Below are positions 1 to 9,308 of a DNA stretch of 64,000 nucleotides, piece after piece. Source of the stretch: Adiantum capillus-veneris (lineage: Eukaryota; Streptophyta; Polypodiopsida; Polypodiales; Pteridaceae); contig CM043942.1 of the NCBI GenBank assembly GCA_014529385.2, positions 8,868,001 to 8,932,000 on the forward strand, given 5' to 3'. Made by a program: the position numbers and the translations under genes. The notes beneath the pieces were generated by a model, which was not told the origin of the DNA, made no database searches, and saw only the letters and a program-made list of their open reading frames with translations. Each line of letters begins with the position of its first letter. The stretch's first letter is position 1.

Positions 1-1982
1 TCACCGGCTCGTAGAGAGCGTATATGGCCCAAATCATCTCTGCTGGTATCTTGAGACTCTGGAGGCGTTGGAAGAGCCTCTCGCATGGAACTGTATCAAA
101 GGCCTTGCAGAAATCCACAAAGCAGCAGTAAAATCTCTTCTTCCGCGCCTTTGCCCCATCAATGAGGCAGCGTAGGACGAAGATGTGATCGATGGTGGAG
201 AAAGCTCGTATGAAACCTGCCTGGCCTGGGGCTCGTAGACCCTCGGTCTCTGCATATGAGCTCAGCTGTGCCTCAAGTACTGCGCCATACAGCTTGGCCA
301 TCGTGTGACCAATCATCATGGTCTTGTAGTTCGCTGGGTCCAGGGTGTCGCCAGATATGTGGATAGGCACTATGGTGTGCTGTGTCCACTCCTTTGGAAA
401 GCCCTCCCTTATAGCCCGGTTGAAGACATGTGCAATCAATGGGGCGATAGTGGATGCCGCGTATATGATGTGCTCACTCTGTAATCCAGTATGGTCGGTT
501 GATCATCTGTGCTGCATGCGGTGAATGGCTCTCTCTACCATGATAGCTGTGAAGAAGGGGGGGGGCGTGGGGGTTGTGGCTCGAGTGGCTGTGGGATGGG
601 AGGCTGTCTAGGCACCTCATATAGTCTCTCTGCATAATCATGCCATATCTGTGGATCCTCCATAGGTGTATTTGGACGTGGCTCACAGAGGGTGTGCCAT
701 GCCATCGCACTATCCATGCTCATGAATAGGCGATATAGCTCAAGCTCCTGTGCCTCCTCAAATGCTCGTCGCTTTCGGCGTGTCAGTGCCTTTATCTGCT
801 GCTTGGCCTCTCTCTCTGTGATCTCTCCCAAGGCCCGTCGTGCGCGGAGGCGTCGGTATAGCTCTCTACACTCATCATCATACCATTGGTTCTGGGGCAT
901 AGTCCCAGGAGGGGGGGTGCGTCCTGTGTGGGTGGTGTGTGGAAAAGAGCTAATGGCTGAAGTGTGGAGGACGGAGGAGATATGTGATGTGAGAACTGAG
1001 AGTGGTGTGGATGGGTGTAAGAGGCATAGGCCGTGCTTGACCTCGGCCGATTAAAGAGGGGCTAGTTCATGTGTGAAGTGGATGGTGGTATGTGGAGTGC
1101 GCGCTGTAGAGCTATGTGGAATGGTGTCTCCGATGATGGAAAGAGAAAGGTATGTGTGGTCGGCTCCAATGGGTATGGGTTGGATGGTGAAGGATGTAAT
1201 GAGGTGGGTGGCCTCCTTGGGTCCCAGAATGTAGTCGACTGTACTCCCCCCTCCCTGTGCAACTCCATGCGGGATACAAGTCAAGCTCCCTGAAGTGGGC
1301 CACTGGGCCATCCCGTTATAAATAACAAGACGGTGCTGGGAGCCAAGTCGAAGTAGATGTCGCCCGTAGGCCGTGACTGGAGCCGTGTGCTGAATCTCTC
1401 ACTGAAGCCTCCTCATGTAGAGTGTGTAGTATCTCTGGGTCCTCGTGGTCATATGTCTCACATTGCTCAGTGCGGGTACGAGCATTGAAGTCCCCCATAA
1501 GGAGAACTTCACCAAGTGTGGAGTACTCCATAATCTCCTCCGAAAGGCAAGCATAAGGTGAGGCCTCTGTTGGTGATGACTCCTGCTCTGTAGAGGCGAA
1601 TCTGGAACCTGTGGGAGCAAAGTAGCTCAAGGCAATGTAGACGGTCCTGTCTCGTGAGAGCTCAAAGCGAATCCACATGTAGCAGGCCTGTGGGTCCTGG
1701 GCAACAATCTGTAATCTGCTGTGAAGAGCATGTCTGAAGAGTATGGCCACTCCTCCTGAGCCACGGGATGTGTGCTGGCGTGTACATCCTTGATGTAAAG
1801 ACTCCCATTGAAAACCATGTATGCGTGGTAATCCTCTCTCTGGGCTCTCGTGTGTTTGTATAAGTAGAATGATATCCCGGCCTCTCATCACCTCCTCAAG
1901 TCTCTGGGTGTGTCCATAGATCTCCGTTGCAGTTCCAAACCGCAAGGTGTATCTCTTCCCTGGTCCCATAGGCTGTGAATCC
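1..1982 (-). pseudogene. LINE-A ORF2 (endonuclease and partial reverse transcriptase), frameshifted
   Basis: Encodes, in several frames, the same protein as the intact ORF2 of LINE-B. The endonuclease start (WNCNG) is near 1940-1950. The block with MGDFNART lies in the 1316-2188 frame, STVDYILGP and GADHTYLS in the 1051-1311 frame, and the linker beginning MPQNQWYDDECRELY in the 535-900 frame. The window edge falls inside the reverse transcriptase, just after the CFVDF block. Frames change near 1930 (2-bp loss relative to LINE-B), near 1395 and again near 900 and 540, so no functional product is expected. The YADD box would lie outside the window. Confidence 0.88.
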
Positions 1983-2088
1983 CTATGTGATGGTCTTGCC
2001 ATCAATGATGACCCGACCATCTCGGTAGGAGGCCCGCTTTCCCTCTTTGCGGGCGTGATGCACTCGAGGCATGCATGCTTGCTGGTAT

Positions 2089-2614
2089 TATAAGGGGTAT
2101 GAGCCTCCCGAAAACGGCCACGGGAGGGGACCCCCCACCTAGACACGCTAGCCTCACTCCACGCACTCGTGCACCGCGGGGACTCCACGCAAGGTTCCCC
2201 AGGGCACGCTATGACCCTCCGTGAGTGCGGCGGAGCCTGAGGCTACGTGGGGCTAGGGACCCGGAATGCAAGACCCGCGAAACGCAACACGGCCGTCGAC
2301 TCATGGAACGCAACCACGCCCGAGCCGGTCCCGTCCGAGCCGGGCCCCCTTGAAGGCAACTCGACCCGAGCCGGTCCCGTCCGAGCCGGGCCCTCCTGAG
2401 CCGGTGCCGTCCGAGCCAGGACCCCTGAAGACAACACCTCGACCCGAGCCGGTCCCGTCCGAGCCGGGTCCTCCTGAGCCGGTCCCGTCCGAGCCAGGCC
2501 CTTGAAGACAAACACCCCTCCGCCCGAGCCGGTCCCGTCCGAGCCGGGCCCTTTGAGCGCAAACACGCCCACCACGCACCTCTCCATGACGCGCCCAGCT
2601 CCTGGGGCGTCACA
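2089..2614 (+). repeat. 5' LTR of the non-autonomous element
   Basis: Starts TATAAGGGGTATGAGCC and ends GGGGCGTCACA. About half of it (2320-2560) is a GC-rich minisatellite built from GAGCCGG and GTCCCGTCC words. It carries 61 bp more of that array than the 3' LTR. A TATAAGG box lies at its very start. Confidence 0.9.
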
Positions 2615-3567
2615 CTTGGTATCAGAGCTTCAGACCCTCGTGCCCGACGTGCATGTTACTCACGACGGCCCAACCTCCCGGGTCGTCAAAACTCGGTAAA
2701 AGAGCTCCAGGAAAAAGAACTCCACGCCCCCGTCCCCGTGACGCGTCCAAACCCCGGGCCGTCATCCGTGACCCGAGCCGGTCCCGATCCGAGCCGGGCA
2801 CCTCCAACACAAAAAGGAAAGATGCGAGCCAGACAGGGCTCTTCATAACAAAAATCAGAACGACCAAAAACGCGACGGACCAACCCAACTGTGTTTGTCG
2901 CGCCCCGGCCACTTTTGTGGCCCATGCTGAGCTGAAGACCCATTCAAGTCTACCAGAGACCACAGGGCACCGAGCTAGCCCTCCAAATGACGTCCACACA
3001 GGGACAAACAGGGATCAGTTTGAAGAATGAAGATCAGCCAAAGCCTTCATGGTGTCATGACGACCAACGCTACTTCAACCTAAAGACTGCATCTAACCAA
3101 GAAACCTTGCCCGATTCAAGATTCGGCGATTGGAAACCAAAGTTGGTGTCAGCCTAAGTCTACAACGCGCGTCAAAATGACGGTAAGTTTCCTTGCAACT
3201 TCGCAAGGGCTGCATTGCGACGGACTTCATCTCCCACTCGGCTTTCAAGAAGTCTCCGCGCGGGCCAACGCAGCAGGTGGCTCCGCGCACATCGGGTTCC
3301 CTCTTTGGGGAATGCTCAAGTATGGGGAATTCTACTTGGGTATTCAAAGCATATCTTTTTCAGCCTTCTACCAAAAACCCAAAAATACACACACCTTCAT
3401 TCCAAAATGACAAAAACAAAGCATGCTACCTACTTACTTGCATTTGGGTACAGTTTTTCTCACTTTGCACTTATATGCACCCCTTAGTCCTTTGGCCTCA
3501 TGCATAGCCAAGCACTCTTTTCCCTCCGTTCGATGAGGTCGTCAAACTCTCTTCAACGAGGGGTGTA
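2615..3567 (+). other. Internal region of the non-autonomous LTR element, apparently non-coding
   Basis: No zinc knuckle, protease, integrase or reverse transcriptase motif was found in any frame. A 125-residue open frame (about 2653-3030) has biased composition and no recognisable domain. GAGCCGG words like those of the LTR recur near 2770-2800. The stretch GCTCAAGTATGGGGAATTC near 3315 resembles spacer sequence of Ty3-type elements, which may hint at its autonomous partner. Confidence 0.6.
2617..2628 (+). other. Primer binding site, initiator Met tRNA
   Basis: TGGTATCAGAGC two bases after the end of the 5' LTR. This is the standard minus-strand primer site in plant Ty1/copia and many non-autonomous elements, and fixes the element on the plus strand. 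Confidence 0.92.
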
Positions 3568-4032
3568 TATAAGGGGTATGAGCCTCCCGAAAACGGCCAC
3601 GGGAAGGGACCCCCCACCTAGACACGCTAGCCTCACTCCACGCACTCGTGCACCGTGGGGACTCCACGCAAGGTTCCCCAGGGCACGCTATGACCCTCCG
3701 TGACTGCAGCGGAGCCTGAGGCTACGTGGGGCTAGGGACCCGGAACGCAAGACCCGCGAAACGCAACACGGCCGTCGACCCATGGAACGCAACCACGCCC
3801 GAGCCGGGCCCTCCTGAGCCGGTGCCGTCCGAGCCAGGACCCCTGAAGACAACACCTTGACCCGAGCCGGTCCCGTCCGAGCCGGGCCCTCCTGAGCCAG
3901 TCCCGTCCGAGCCAGGCCCTTGAAGACAAACACCCCTCCGCCCGAGCCGGTCCCGTCCGAGCCGGGCCCTTTGAGCGCAAACGCGCCCACCACGCACCTC
4001 TCCATGACGCGCCCAGCTCCTGGGGCGTCACA
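3568..4032 (+). repeat. 3' LTR of the non-autonomous element
   Basis: Same sequence as 2089-2614 apart from about ten substitutions and loss of 61 bp within the GAGCCGG array. Followed directly by the GGTAT target duplication and then LINE-A ORF1. Confidence 0.9.
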
Positions 4033-4843
4033 GGTATGCTACTTGCATCTTTGTGAGGTCGTCATCAAGGTAGATGTGTGGACCTTCAAGCCCTCTCAAG
4101 ATCACCCTCTTGCGGAGGAAGGTGGAGCGTAACTCATCATTGGGGATTGGAGGATGAGAGCTCTCTCTTTGTTGGGGTCCTTGTTGGCTCTCCATGCTTT
4201 GGTGAAGGGAGGTGATTCTTCTTCCTTGTACCCCCCCCCAAGCTTGTTACATAGCCCCCTCCCGTCTCTCTCGGGGGTAGATCCCTCCTTCTCAGCTATG
4301 CCGGTTACTCTTACATTGAGGCGTCGAGCTTGCCTCATCTTCTCTTCCTCAAGGGTGGTGTGTACGATGAGGACCTCCTCCTTTTGTGCGTCCTCCCGTG
4401 CTTCCTTCTTGATGTTCTTCTTGACAACTTCCACCCATCCCTCCTCCGTGGCCTCAAGTTTGTCTTCCGTGCTTGCGGTCAAGGCCTTGGTGAGCTCTTC
4501 TTTGAGAGCTTCTTTGGTGGTGGTGTTAATCTCGCCTTCTTCGGGTGAAAGCGATGCCACCGATGCTTTGAGCATGGCAATTTGTTCCTTCATGTCTTCT
4601 CTTTCTTTCTTTCACTCCTTGTGCTTCTTTCCACTCTCCTTTCTCCTTCTTGTGCTTCATCTCCCATTCTTCTTTCTCCTTCATCCATGTCTCCCGTTCT
4701 TTGTTGAGTGCTTCCATCTCCTTCTCAAGTTTGGATAGTCGGGTGATGATACTGTTGATGGTGGAGTCCATCATCTTCTTGTTGTTTTTGATGGCGATGT
4801 TGATCTTATCTTCCACTTTGGTCAAATCTTCCTTCTTGGCCAT

Positions 4844-5259
4844 GTTGCGTCTTCTTGGTGTGTCCACCCCTCGGTTGAGTCCTCCGCTCAAGAGTTGATC
4901 ATGAGTGGGGATGGAAAAGGGGAATGGCGAAGGGGAAAAGGCAATGGCAATGCAGCAGTGGCAATGCAGCAATGGCAGTGCAGCAAGGAGAGGCAATTCA
5001 GCAGTGGCAACAGGTTGGTATAACAGCAGCAGCAACATGCGGGTACTGGGGGTGCTGTGCAGGTGGGGTGGGCGCGCTCAGCAGCTGGGGTGACACAGCA
5101 GCGCGCAGCAGAAAGGCGCAGCAGCGCGCAGTACAGCTGCAGCGTGTGGAGCAACACAGCAGCAGGTACGCGCGCTGGTGCAGCAGGAGGAGGGCGCGCT
5201 GCGTTTTAGGGTTTCGCACAGGTCAGCCCTCTGGGTTTTAGGGTTTTGCCAGGTCACGT

Positions 5260-5263
<4 letters not shown>
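4844..5263 (-). promoter_or_regulatory. LINE-A 5' leader, probable internal promoter, with telo-boxes and G-box
   Basis: GC-rich leader rich in GCAGCA words, homologous to 10500-10728 of LINE-B. At its outer end, on the element's strand, come a CACGTG G-box (5255-5260) and two AAACCCTAAA telo-box motifs (5236-5247 and 5204-5214). LINE 5' leaders normally carry the promoter; these motifs are known plant promoter elements. Promoter function is inference. Confidence 0.5.
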
Positions 5264-5346
<83 letters not shown>

Positions 5347-5357
5347 AAGAAAGAAAG
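5264..5357. repeat. (GA)n/(GAAA)n microsatellite between LINE-A and LINE-B
   Basis: About 78 bp of pure AG repeat followed by GAAA repeats. It separates the 5' end of LINE-A from the 3' end of LINE-B. On the LINE strand it reads (TTTC)n(TC)n directly after the B 3' UTR. Confidence 0.97.
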
Positions 5358-5367
5358 ATTTTTTAAC

Positions 5368-5399
5368 GTCTATGTCAGGCCGAAATCGGCCTATGAGAC
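5368..5399 (-). other. LINE-B 3'-terminal stem-loop
   Basis: On the RNA: outer arms GUCU and AGAC, inner hairpin GGCCGAUUUCGGCC (perfect 6-bp stem). The same layout is at 10827-10857 (LINE-C) and 23717-23746 (LINE-D), where the inner stem is GGUCA..UGGCC with a G-U pair. It lies about 10-40 nt from the 3' end, where stringent-type LINE reverse transcriptases recognise their template. Confidence 0.65.
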
Positions 5400-5585
5400 A
5401 AAACAGATGTACATGGTGTGTATGTCATCCGTCTATCGGAAAGACAAATGAAACAAAAACTGATACAAAACTGAATTGAATGTAGGTAGTGGAGTATCTG
5501 AGGAGGGATGGAGCTCTATCTCTCTAGGGGTATATGCATGTCTATATGCTCAAGGTAGTACAATCGTGAGAATGCATCAAGCTAT

Positions 5586-8500
5586 CTAGCTCCATCCTGT
5601 ACTAATGGGGGGATGTAAGATGTGGTACATGGGCGGGGCTGGTGCCAAGGCTACCCGGATGAAAGCTGTCGGGTCGGCCCTCATCTGAGCTACTCGCTCC
5701 TCAGTGGCACGGCGCTCCCGGGCTCGGATCTCCTCGATCTGTCGGTGGTGGGAGCTCGCGCCCCTGTAGCCTGTGACTCGTGGTCGTCGTCTAGCTCGGT
5801 TCACCTCCGCCTGTGGGAGTGTCACTCCCCTCTGAGTGTCTGGTGAGGGAGGGGCGGCAATCCTCTGAAAGAAGTCTGTGAGCTGCGACTGTCTCCCCTC
5901 TGTCTGTGTAGCTGTGTGTGGCTGTAGTAGTGTGTCTCGATGGCTCTGTATCTCTAGTAAGAAACATCCGAGCTGTCTCTGATCTCGAGAGTCCATGATC
6001 TCTCGGAGAGTGGGCTGTCCTCTGAATAAGGCCTCATACCTGCCTCTGATCTCAGTGTATGCTCTGCATCTACATACAAAGTGCTCCTCACTCTCTACCT
6101 CCTCTGTGCAGGCTCTGCAGACTCGCTCCTTCCTGGGAACACCAGTGTGTCTCCCGATCTCAATCTCTAACCTGTGTGAAGCCACTCTCAGCTGACCAAT
6201 CGCCACCTGTGAGCTATGTGGCATATATGTGTCCATATAGCGTGGTCTCTGTATGAACCCCCCAGACAATATGGTGAGAAACTGGTCTCTGTAATTTGAC
6301 ATCCTCGTCCCCAAGCCAGGTGACTCCCAGACTCTCCTAGTGTATAGCTGCGACAGATCCTGTCTCAATACCAAGTTCCTCTCACTGCGAGAGAGGTGAA
6401 TATATGGTGAGTGGGGGTCGTACTGGAATGGTGGTAGGCTCGCCATGTCAAGACCGTCTCCCTCAAACCATGCTCTGACCTGTGAGTACCATGCTCTCTC
6501 ATGCCCACTCTCTGATAGCTGTATAGCTGCCTCAAATGCTCTACGAGTAAGTCTGTCAGGAGGTAGCTCTCTCATCCTCTGGAGGAAGCAGACTGTCTGG
6601 AATAGTGCCTCTACAACCATAGGTGGTGTGGCGAGCTCGGCTCTAATAATGTCATGTGGCACTGTCTTCTTGCTGCGGAGCAAGCGTGAGATCATACATA
6701 CCTGTGGCCTCTCAAGCTGTGTCCATTGGTCAGCTGTCAATCCTGGTGCCCATACTGCCGCCGAGTACATCAGGGCCGGGGTGACTAAGGTGTCGAAAAG
6801 CCACCCCTTCGTGCGGGGCTCCTGAAAGTGTGCCTGGTGGCACCTCCGCTCTAGCATGGTCAGAGCTGCATATCCTCGGGTGAGCCTGTCAGCAGCAGCC
6901 TGCCTCATAGTGAAGGGTCCTGGTAGGCTGGTGAATGTGATGCCAAGGTAGACATAGGAGGTGACTACATCAACCTGTCCTCCTGCTGCTGTGAAGGTGG
7001 CAGCGCTCCTCACTGCACTGGATGTGTGAAAGATCATGACCTTGGTTTTGCCAAGGTTCACAGTCAACCCCCTGTGTGTGCTGAATTCGTCCAAGGCCTC
7101 AAGATGGCGTTGCAAGCCCTCGGGTGACTCTGAAATCAACACAATATCATCAGCATATAACATGATGTGGACCGGAGTACCTGCCAAGTCGCTCCCCTCT
7201 CCCCCTGCTCGCAGTATGTAGTCGGAGATCTCATCGATGTAGAGCCCAAAGAGTGTCGGGGAGAGTGGGCATCCTTGCTTAACACCAATGGTGCTAGCAA
7301 TGGTCTCTGAAAAACCGCCTGGGCAACGAACCCGACCCGTCACCCTCTCGTAGAGAGTATATATGGCCCAAATCATCTCTGTTGGTACCCCAATGCTGTG
7401 AAGGCGTTGGAAGAGTCTCTCGCGTGGGACTGTGTCAAAGGCCTTGCGGAAATCCACAAAGCAGCAGTAAAGCCTCTTCTTCCGCGCCTTTGCCCCATCA
7501 ATGAGGCAGCGCAGAACGAAGATGTGATCAGTGGTGGAGAAAGCTCGTCTGAAACCTGCCTGGCCTGGAGCTCGTAAACCCTCGGTCTCTGCGTAGCGGC
7601 TGAGCTGTGCCTCAAGTACTGCTCCATATAGCTTGGCCATCGTGTGGCCAATCATGATAGTCCTGTAGTTCCCTGGGTCCAGGGTGTCGCCAGATTTGTG
7701 GATAGGCACTATGGTGTTCTGTGTCCACTCCTCTGGGAAGCCCTCCCCTATAGCCCGGTTGAAGACATGTGCAATCAACGGGGCTATAGTGGAGGCCGCA
7801 TAAATGATGTGCTCACTCTGTAATCCAGTATGGTCAGCTGATCGTCTGTGCTGCATGCGGTGTATGGCCCTCTCTACCATCTCTGCTGTAAAGAAGGAAG
7901 AGCACGTGGGGCGTGGCCCGTGTGGCTGTGGGATAGGAGGCTGCCCTGGCACCTCATAAAGTCGCTCTGCATAATCATGCCATATCTGTGGATCCTCAAT
8001 AGCTGTAGTCGGACGTGGCTCGCGCAGGGTGCGCCGTGCCGTCGCGCTATCCATGCTCATGAATAGGCGGTATAGCTCAAGCTCCTGTGCCTCTTCGAAT
8101 GCTTGCCGCTTTTGGCGTGTCAGCGTCTTCATATGCCGTCTGGCCTCTCTCTCTGTGATCTCTCCTAAGGCTCGCCGTGCACGGAGTCGTCGGTATAGCT
8201 CTCTGCACTCATCATCATACCAGCGGTTCTGAGGCATAGTCCTGGGAGGGGGAGTGCGTCCTGTGTGAATGGTGTGTGGAAAAGAGCTAATAGCTGAAGT
8301 GTGGAGAACGGAAGAGATATGTGATGTGAGAACTGAGAGTGGTGTGGATGGGTGGAGGAGGCATAGGCCATGCTCGACCTCGACCGAGTAAAGAGGGGCT
8401 AGCTCATTTGTGAAATGGATGGCGGTGTGTGGAGTGTGTGCTGTGGAGCTGTGTGGGATGGTATCTCCGGTGATGGAGAAAGAGAGGTATGTGTGGTCGG

Positions 8501-9305
8501 CTCCGATGGGTATGGGTGGAATGGTGAAGGATGTGATAAGGTGTGTAGCCTCCGTGGGTCCTAGAATATAGTCGACTGTACTCCCCCCTCCCTCTGTAAC
8601 TCCATGTGGCATACAAGTCAGGCCCCCTGAGGTGGGCCACTGGGCCATCCCGTTATAAATAACGAGACGGTGCTGGGAGCCAAGTCGAAGTAGATGTCGT
8701 CCGTAGGCTGTGACTGGAGCTCTGTCTGCTGTATCTCTCATAGTAGCCTCCTCATCTAGAGTGTGTAGTGCCTCTGGGTCCTCGTGGTCATATGCCTCAC
8801 ACTGCTCATTGCGCGTACGAGCATTGAAGTCTCCCATAAGGAAGACTTCACCCAGTGTGGAGTACTCCATTATCTCCTCCGTGAGGCATGCGTACGGTGA
8901 CTCCTGCTCAGTAGGGGCGAATCTGGAGCCTGTGGGAGCAAAGTAGCAAAGGGCAATGTAGACGATCCTGTCTCGTGAGAGCTCGAGGCGAATCCACATG
9001 TAGCGGGCTTGTGGGTCCCGGGCAACAATCTGTAGTCTGTTGTGAAGCCCCTGTCTAAAGAGTATGGCCACTCCTCCTGAACCGCGAGTGGTGTGCTGGC
9101 GCATACATCCCCGATGTAGAGACTCCCACTGGAATCCATGTATCCGTGGTAGCCCTCTCTCTGGGCTCTCGTGTGTCTCTGTAAGTAGAATGATGTCCCG
9201 ACCTCTCATCACCTCCTCAAGTCTCTCTGGGTGTGTCCATAGGTCTCCATTGCAATTCCAAACCGTGACATGAATCTCCTCGTGTGTCCCACAGGCCGCG
9301 AGTCC
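5586..9305 (-). CDS. LINE-B ORF2: AP-type endonuclease, reverse transcriptase, C-terminal CCHC
   Basis: 1239 codons open from the codon after the ORF1 stop. Endonuclease at residues 13-280: VWNCNG, TETHES, MGDFNAR (near 156-162), STVDYILGP and GADH. A charged linker starts MPQNRWYDDECRELY. Reverse transcriptase at about 510-800: QAGFRRAFSTTDHI, CFVDFRKAFDT (near 620), GVKQGCPLSPTLF and the catalytic LYADDIV (717-720; DNA 7157-7146). Near 1060-1080 lies CRAC..EEHFVCRC, a CCHC finger. There is no ATG before the endonuclease start: the first ATG (9209-9207) would remove WNCNG, so translation by readthrough of the ORF1 stop or by reinitiation must be considered. The GVKQGCPLSP block differs from plant L1 and RTE elements I know; clade assignment needs phylogeny. 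Confidence 0.93.
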   Translation of the reverse strand, partial: GLAACGTHEEIHVTVWNCNGDLWTHPERLEEVMRGRDIILLTETHESPERGLPRIHGFQWESLHRGCMRQHTTRGSGGVAILFRQGLHNRLQIVARDPQARYMWIRLELSRDRIVYIALCYFAPTGSRFAPTEQESPYACLTEEIMEYSTLGEVFLMGDFNARTRNEQCEAYDHEDPEALHTLDEEATMRDTADRAPVTAYGRHLLRLGSQHRLVIYNGMAQWPTSGGLTCMPHGVTEGGGSTVDYILGPTEATHLITSFTIPPIPIGADHTYLSFSITGDTIPHSSTAHTPHTAIHFTNELAPLYSVEVEHGLCLLHPSTPLSVLTSHISSVLHTSAISSFPHTIHTGRTPPPRTMPQNRWYDDECRELYRRLRARRALGEITEREARRHMKTLTRQKRQAFEEAQELELYRLFMSMDSATARRTLREPRPTTAIEDPQIWHDYAERLYEVPGQPPIPQPHGPRPTCSSFFTAEMVERAIHRMQHRRSADHTGLQSEHIIYAASTIAPLIAHVFNRAIGEGFPEEWTQNTIVPIHKSGDTLDPGNYRTIMIGHTMAKLYGAVLEAQLSRYAETEGLRAPGQAGFRRAFSTTDHIFVLRCLIDGAKARKKRLYCCFVDFRKAFDTVPRERLFQRLHSIGVPTEMIWAIYTLYERVTGRVRCPGGFSETIASTIGVKQGCPLSPTLFGLYIDEISDYILRAGGEGSDLAGTPVHIMLYADDIVLISESPEGLQRHLEALDEFSTHRGLTVNLGKTKVMIFHTSSAVRSAATFTAAGGQVDVVTSYVYLGITFTSLPGPFTMRQAAADRLTRGYAALTMLERRCHQAHFQEPRTKGWLFDTLVTPALMYSAAVWAPGLTADQWTQLERPQVCMISRLLRSKKTVPHDIIRAELATPPMVVEALFQTVCFLQRMRELPPDRLTRRAFEAAIQLSESGHERAWYSQVRAWFEGDGLDMASLPPFQYDPHSPYIHLSRSERNLVLRQDLSQLYTRRVWESPGLGTRMSNYRDQFLTILSGGFIQRPRYMDTYMPHSSQVAIGQLRVASHRLEIEIGRHTGVPRKERVCRACTEEVESEEHFVCRCRAYTEIRGRYEALFRGQPTLREIMDSRDQRQLGCFLLEIQSHRDTLLQPHTATQTEGRQSQLTDFFQRIAAPPSPDTQRGVTLPQAEVNRARRRPRVTGYRGASSHHRQIEEIRARERRATEERVAQMRADPTAFIRVALAPAPPMYHILHPPISTGWS

Positions 9306-9308
9306 CTA
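9303..9308 (-). promoter_or_regulatory. Candidate stop-codon readthrough site between ORF1 and ORF2
   Basis: Reads ATC GCA TAG GGA CTC on the element strand. ORF1 upstream and ORF2 downstream are in the same frame with only this stop between them. UAG followed by G is the type III readthrough context known from MLV-type gag-pol. LINE-A keeps the same arrangement at 1985-1980 (ACA TAG GGA), and LINE-C has ACA TGA CGG at 22428-22423. Confidence 0.55.

Larger units (their letters stand above)
2089..4032 (+). mobile_element. Non-autonomous LTR retrotransposon (TRIM/LARD-like) inserted in LINE-A ORF1
   Basis: Two LTRs (2089-2614 and 3568-4032) enclose only about 950 bp with no gag or pol. A 5-bp target duplication, GGTAT, is at 2084-2088 and 4033-4037. 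A primer site for initiator Met tRNA follows the 5' LTR. A short purine run (GAGGGG, 3558-3563) precedes the 3' LTR. The left edge is ambiguous: the 3' LTR could start with the canonical TG at 3564 (TGTATATAAG), whereas the 5' copy starts at TATAAG after the duplicated GGTAT. Aside from a 61-bp length difference, roughly ten substitutions separate the LTRs by eye, so insertion is fairly recent. Confidence 0.9.
1983..4843 (-). pseudogene. LINE-A ORF1, split by an LTR element and frameshifted
   Basis: Begins at the ATG 4843-4841 (MAKKEDLTKVEDK) and ends at the TAG 1985-1983. The N-terminal part is a charged coiled coil rich in Lys and Glu, then a frame change near 4590, then a stretch matching LINE-B ORF1 (EEGWVEVVKKNIKKEARE, RRLNVRVTGI). 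The C-terminal end (RDGRVIIDGKTI) lies on the far side of the LTR element, at about 1985-2040. Fold expected from the family: coiled coil, RRM-like domain, C-terminal domain. Inactive because of the insertion and the frame change. Confidence 0.82.
1..5263 (-). mobile_element. LINE-A, non-LTR retrotransposon, 3' part cut by window edge
   Basis: A diverged copy of the LINE at 5358-10728, same strand. From 5' (high coordinate) to 3' it holds a GC-rich leader (4844-5263), ORF1 starting at the ATG at 4843, an in-frame TAG at 1985-1983, then ORF2 endonuclease and the first part of the reverse transcriptase, running off the window at base 1. It is interrupted by an LTR element at 2089-4032 flanked by GGTAT; removing that element restores alignment with LINE-B around 9400-9430 with no length difference. 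Several small indels break both reading frames, so this copy is dead. Confidence 0.9.

Noticed and set aside
2325-2560. Regular GAGCCGG repeats that could be mistaken for a CRISPR or satellite array
   Set aside because: Units are irregular, without spacers, and lie inside an LTR of a eukaryotic element.
2209-2613. Minus-strand open frames with GLARTGPAR-type repeats in the LTR
   Set aside because: They translate a GC-rich minisatellite in several frames at once; composition artefact of the array, not genes.
5178-5366. Open frames of alternating Arg-Glu over (GA)n tracts
   Set aside because: Pure microsatellite translation.
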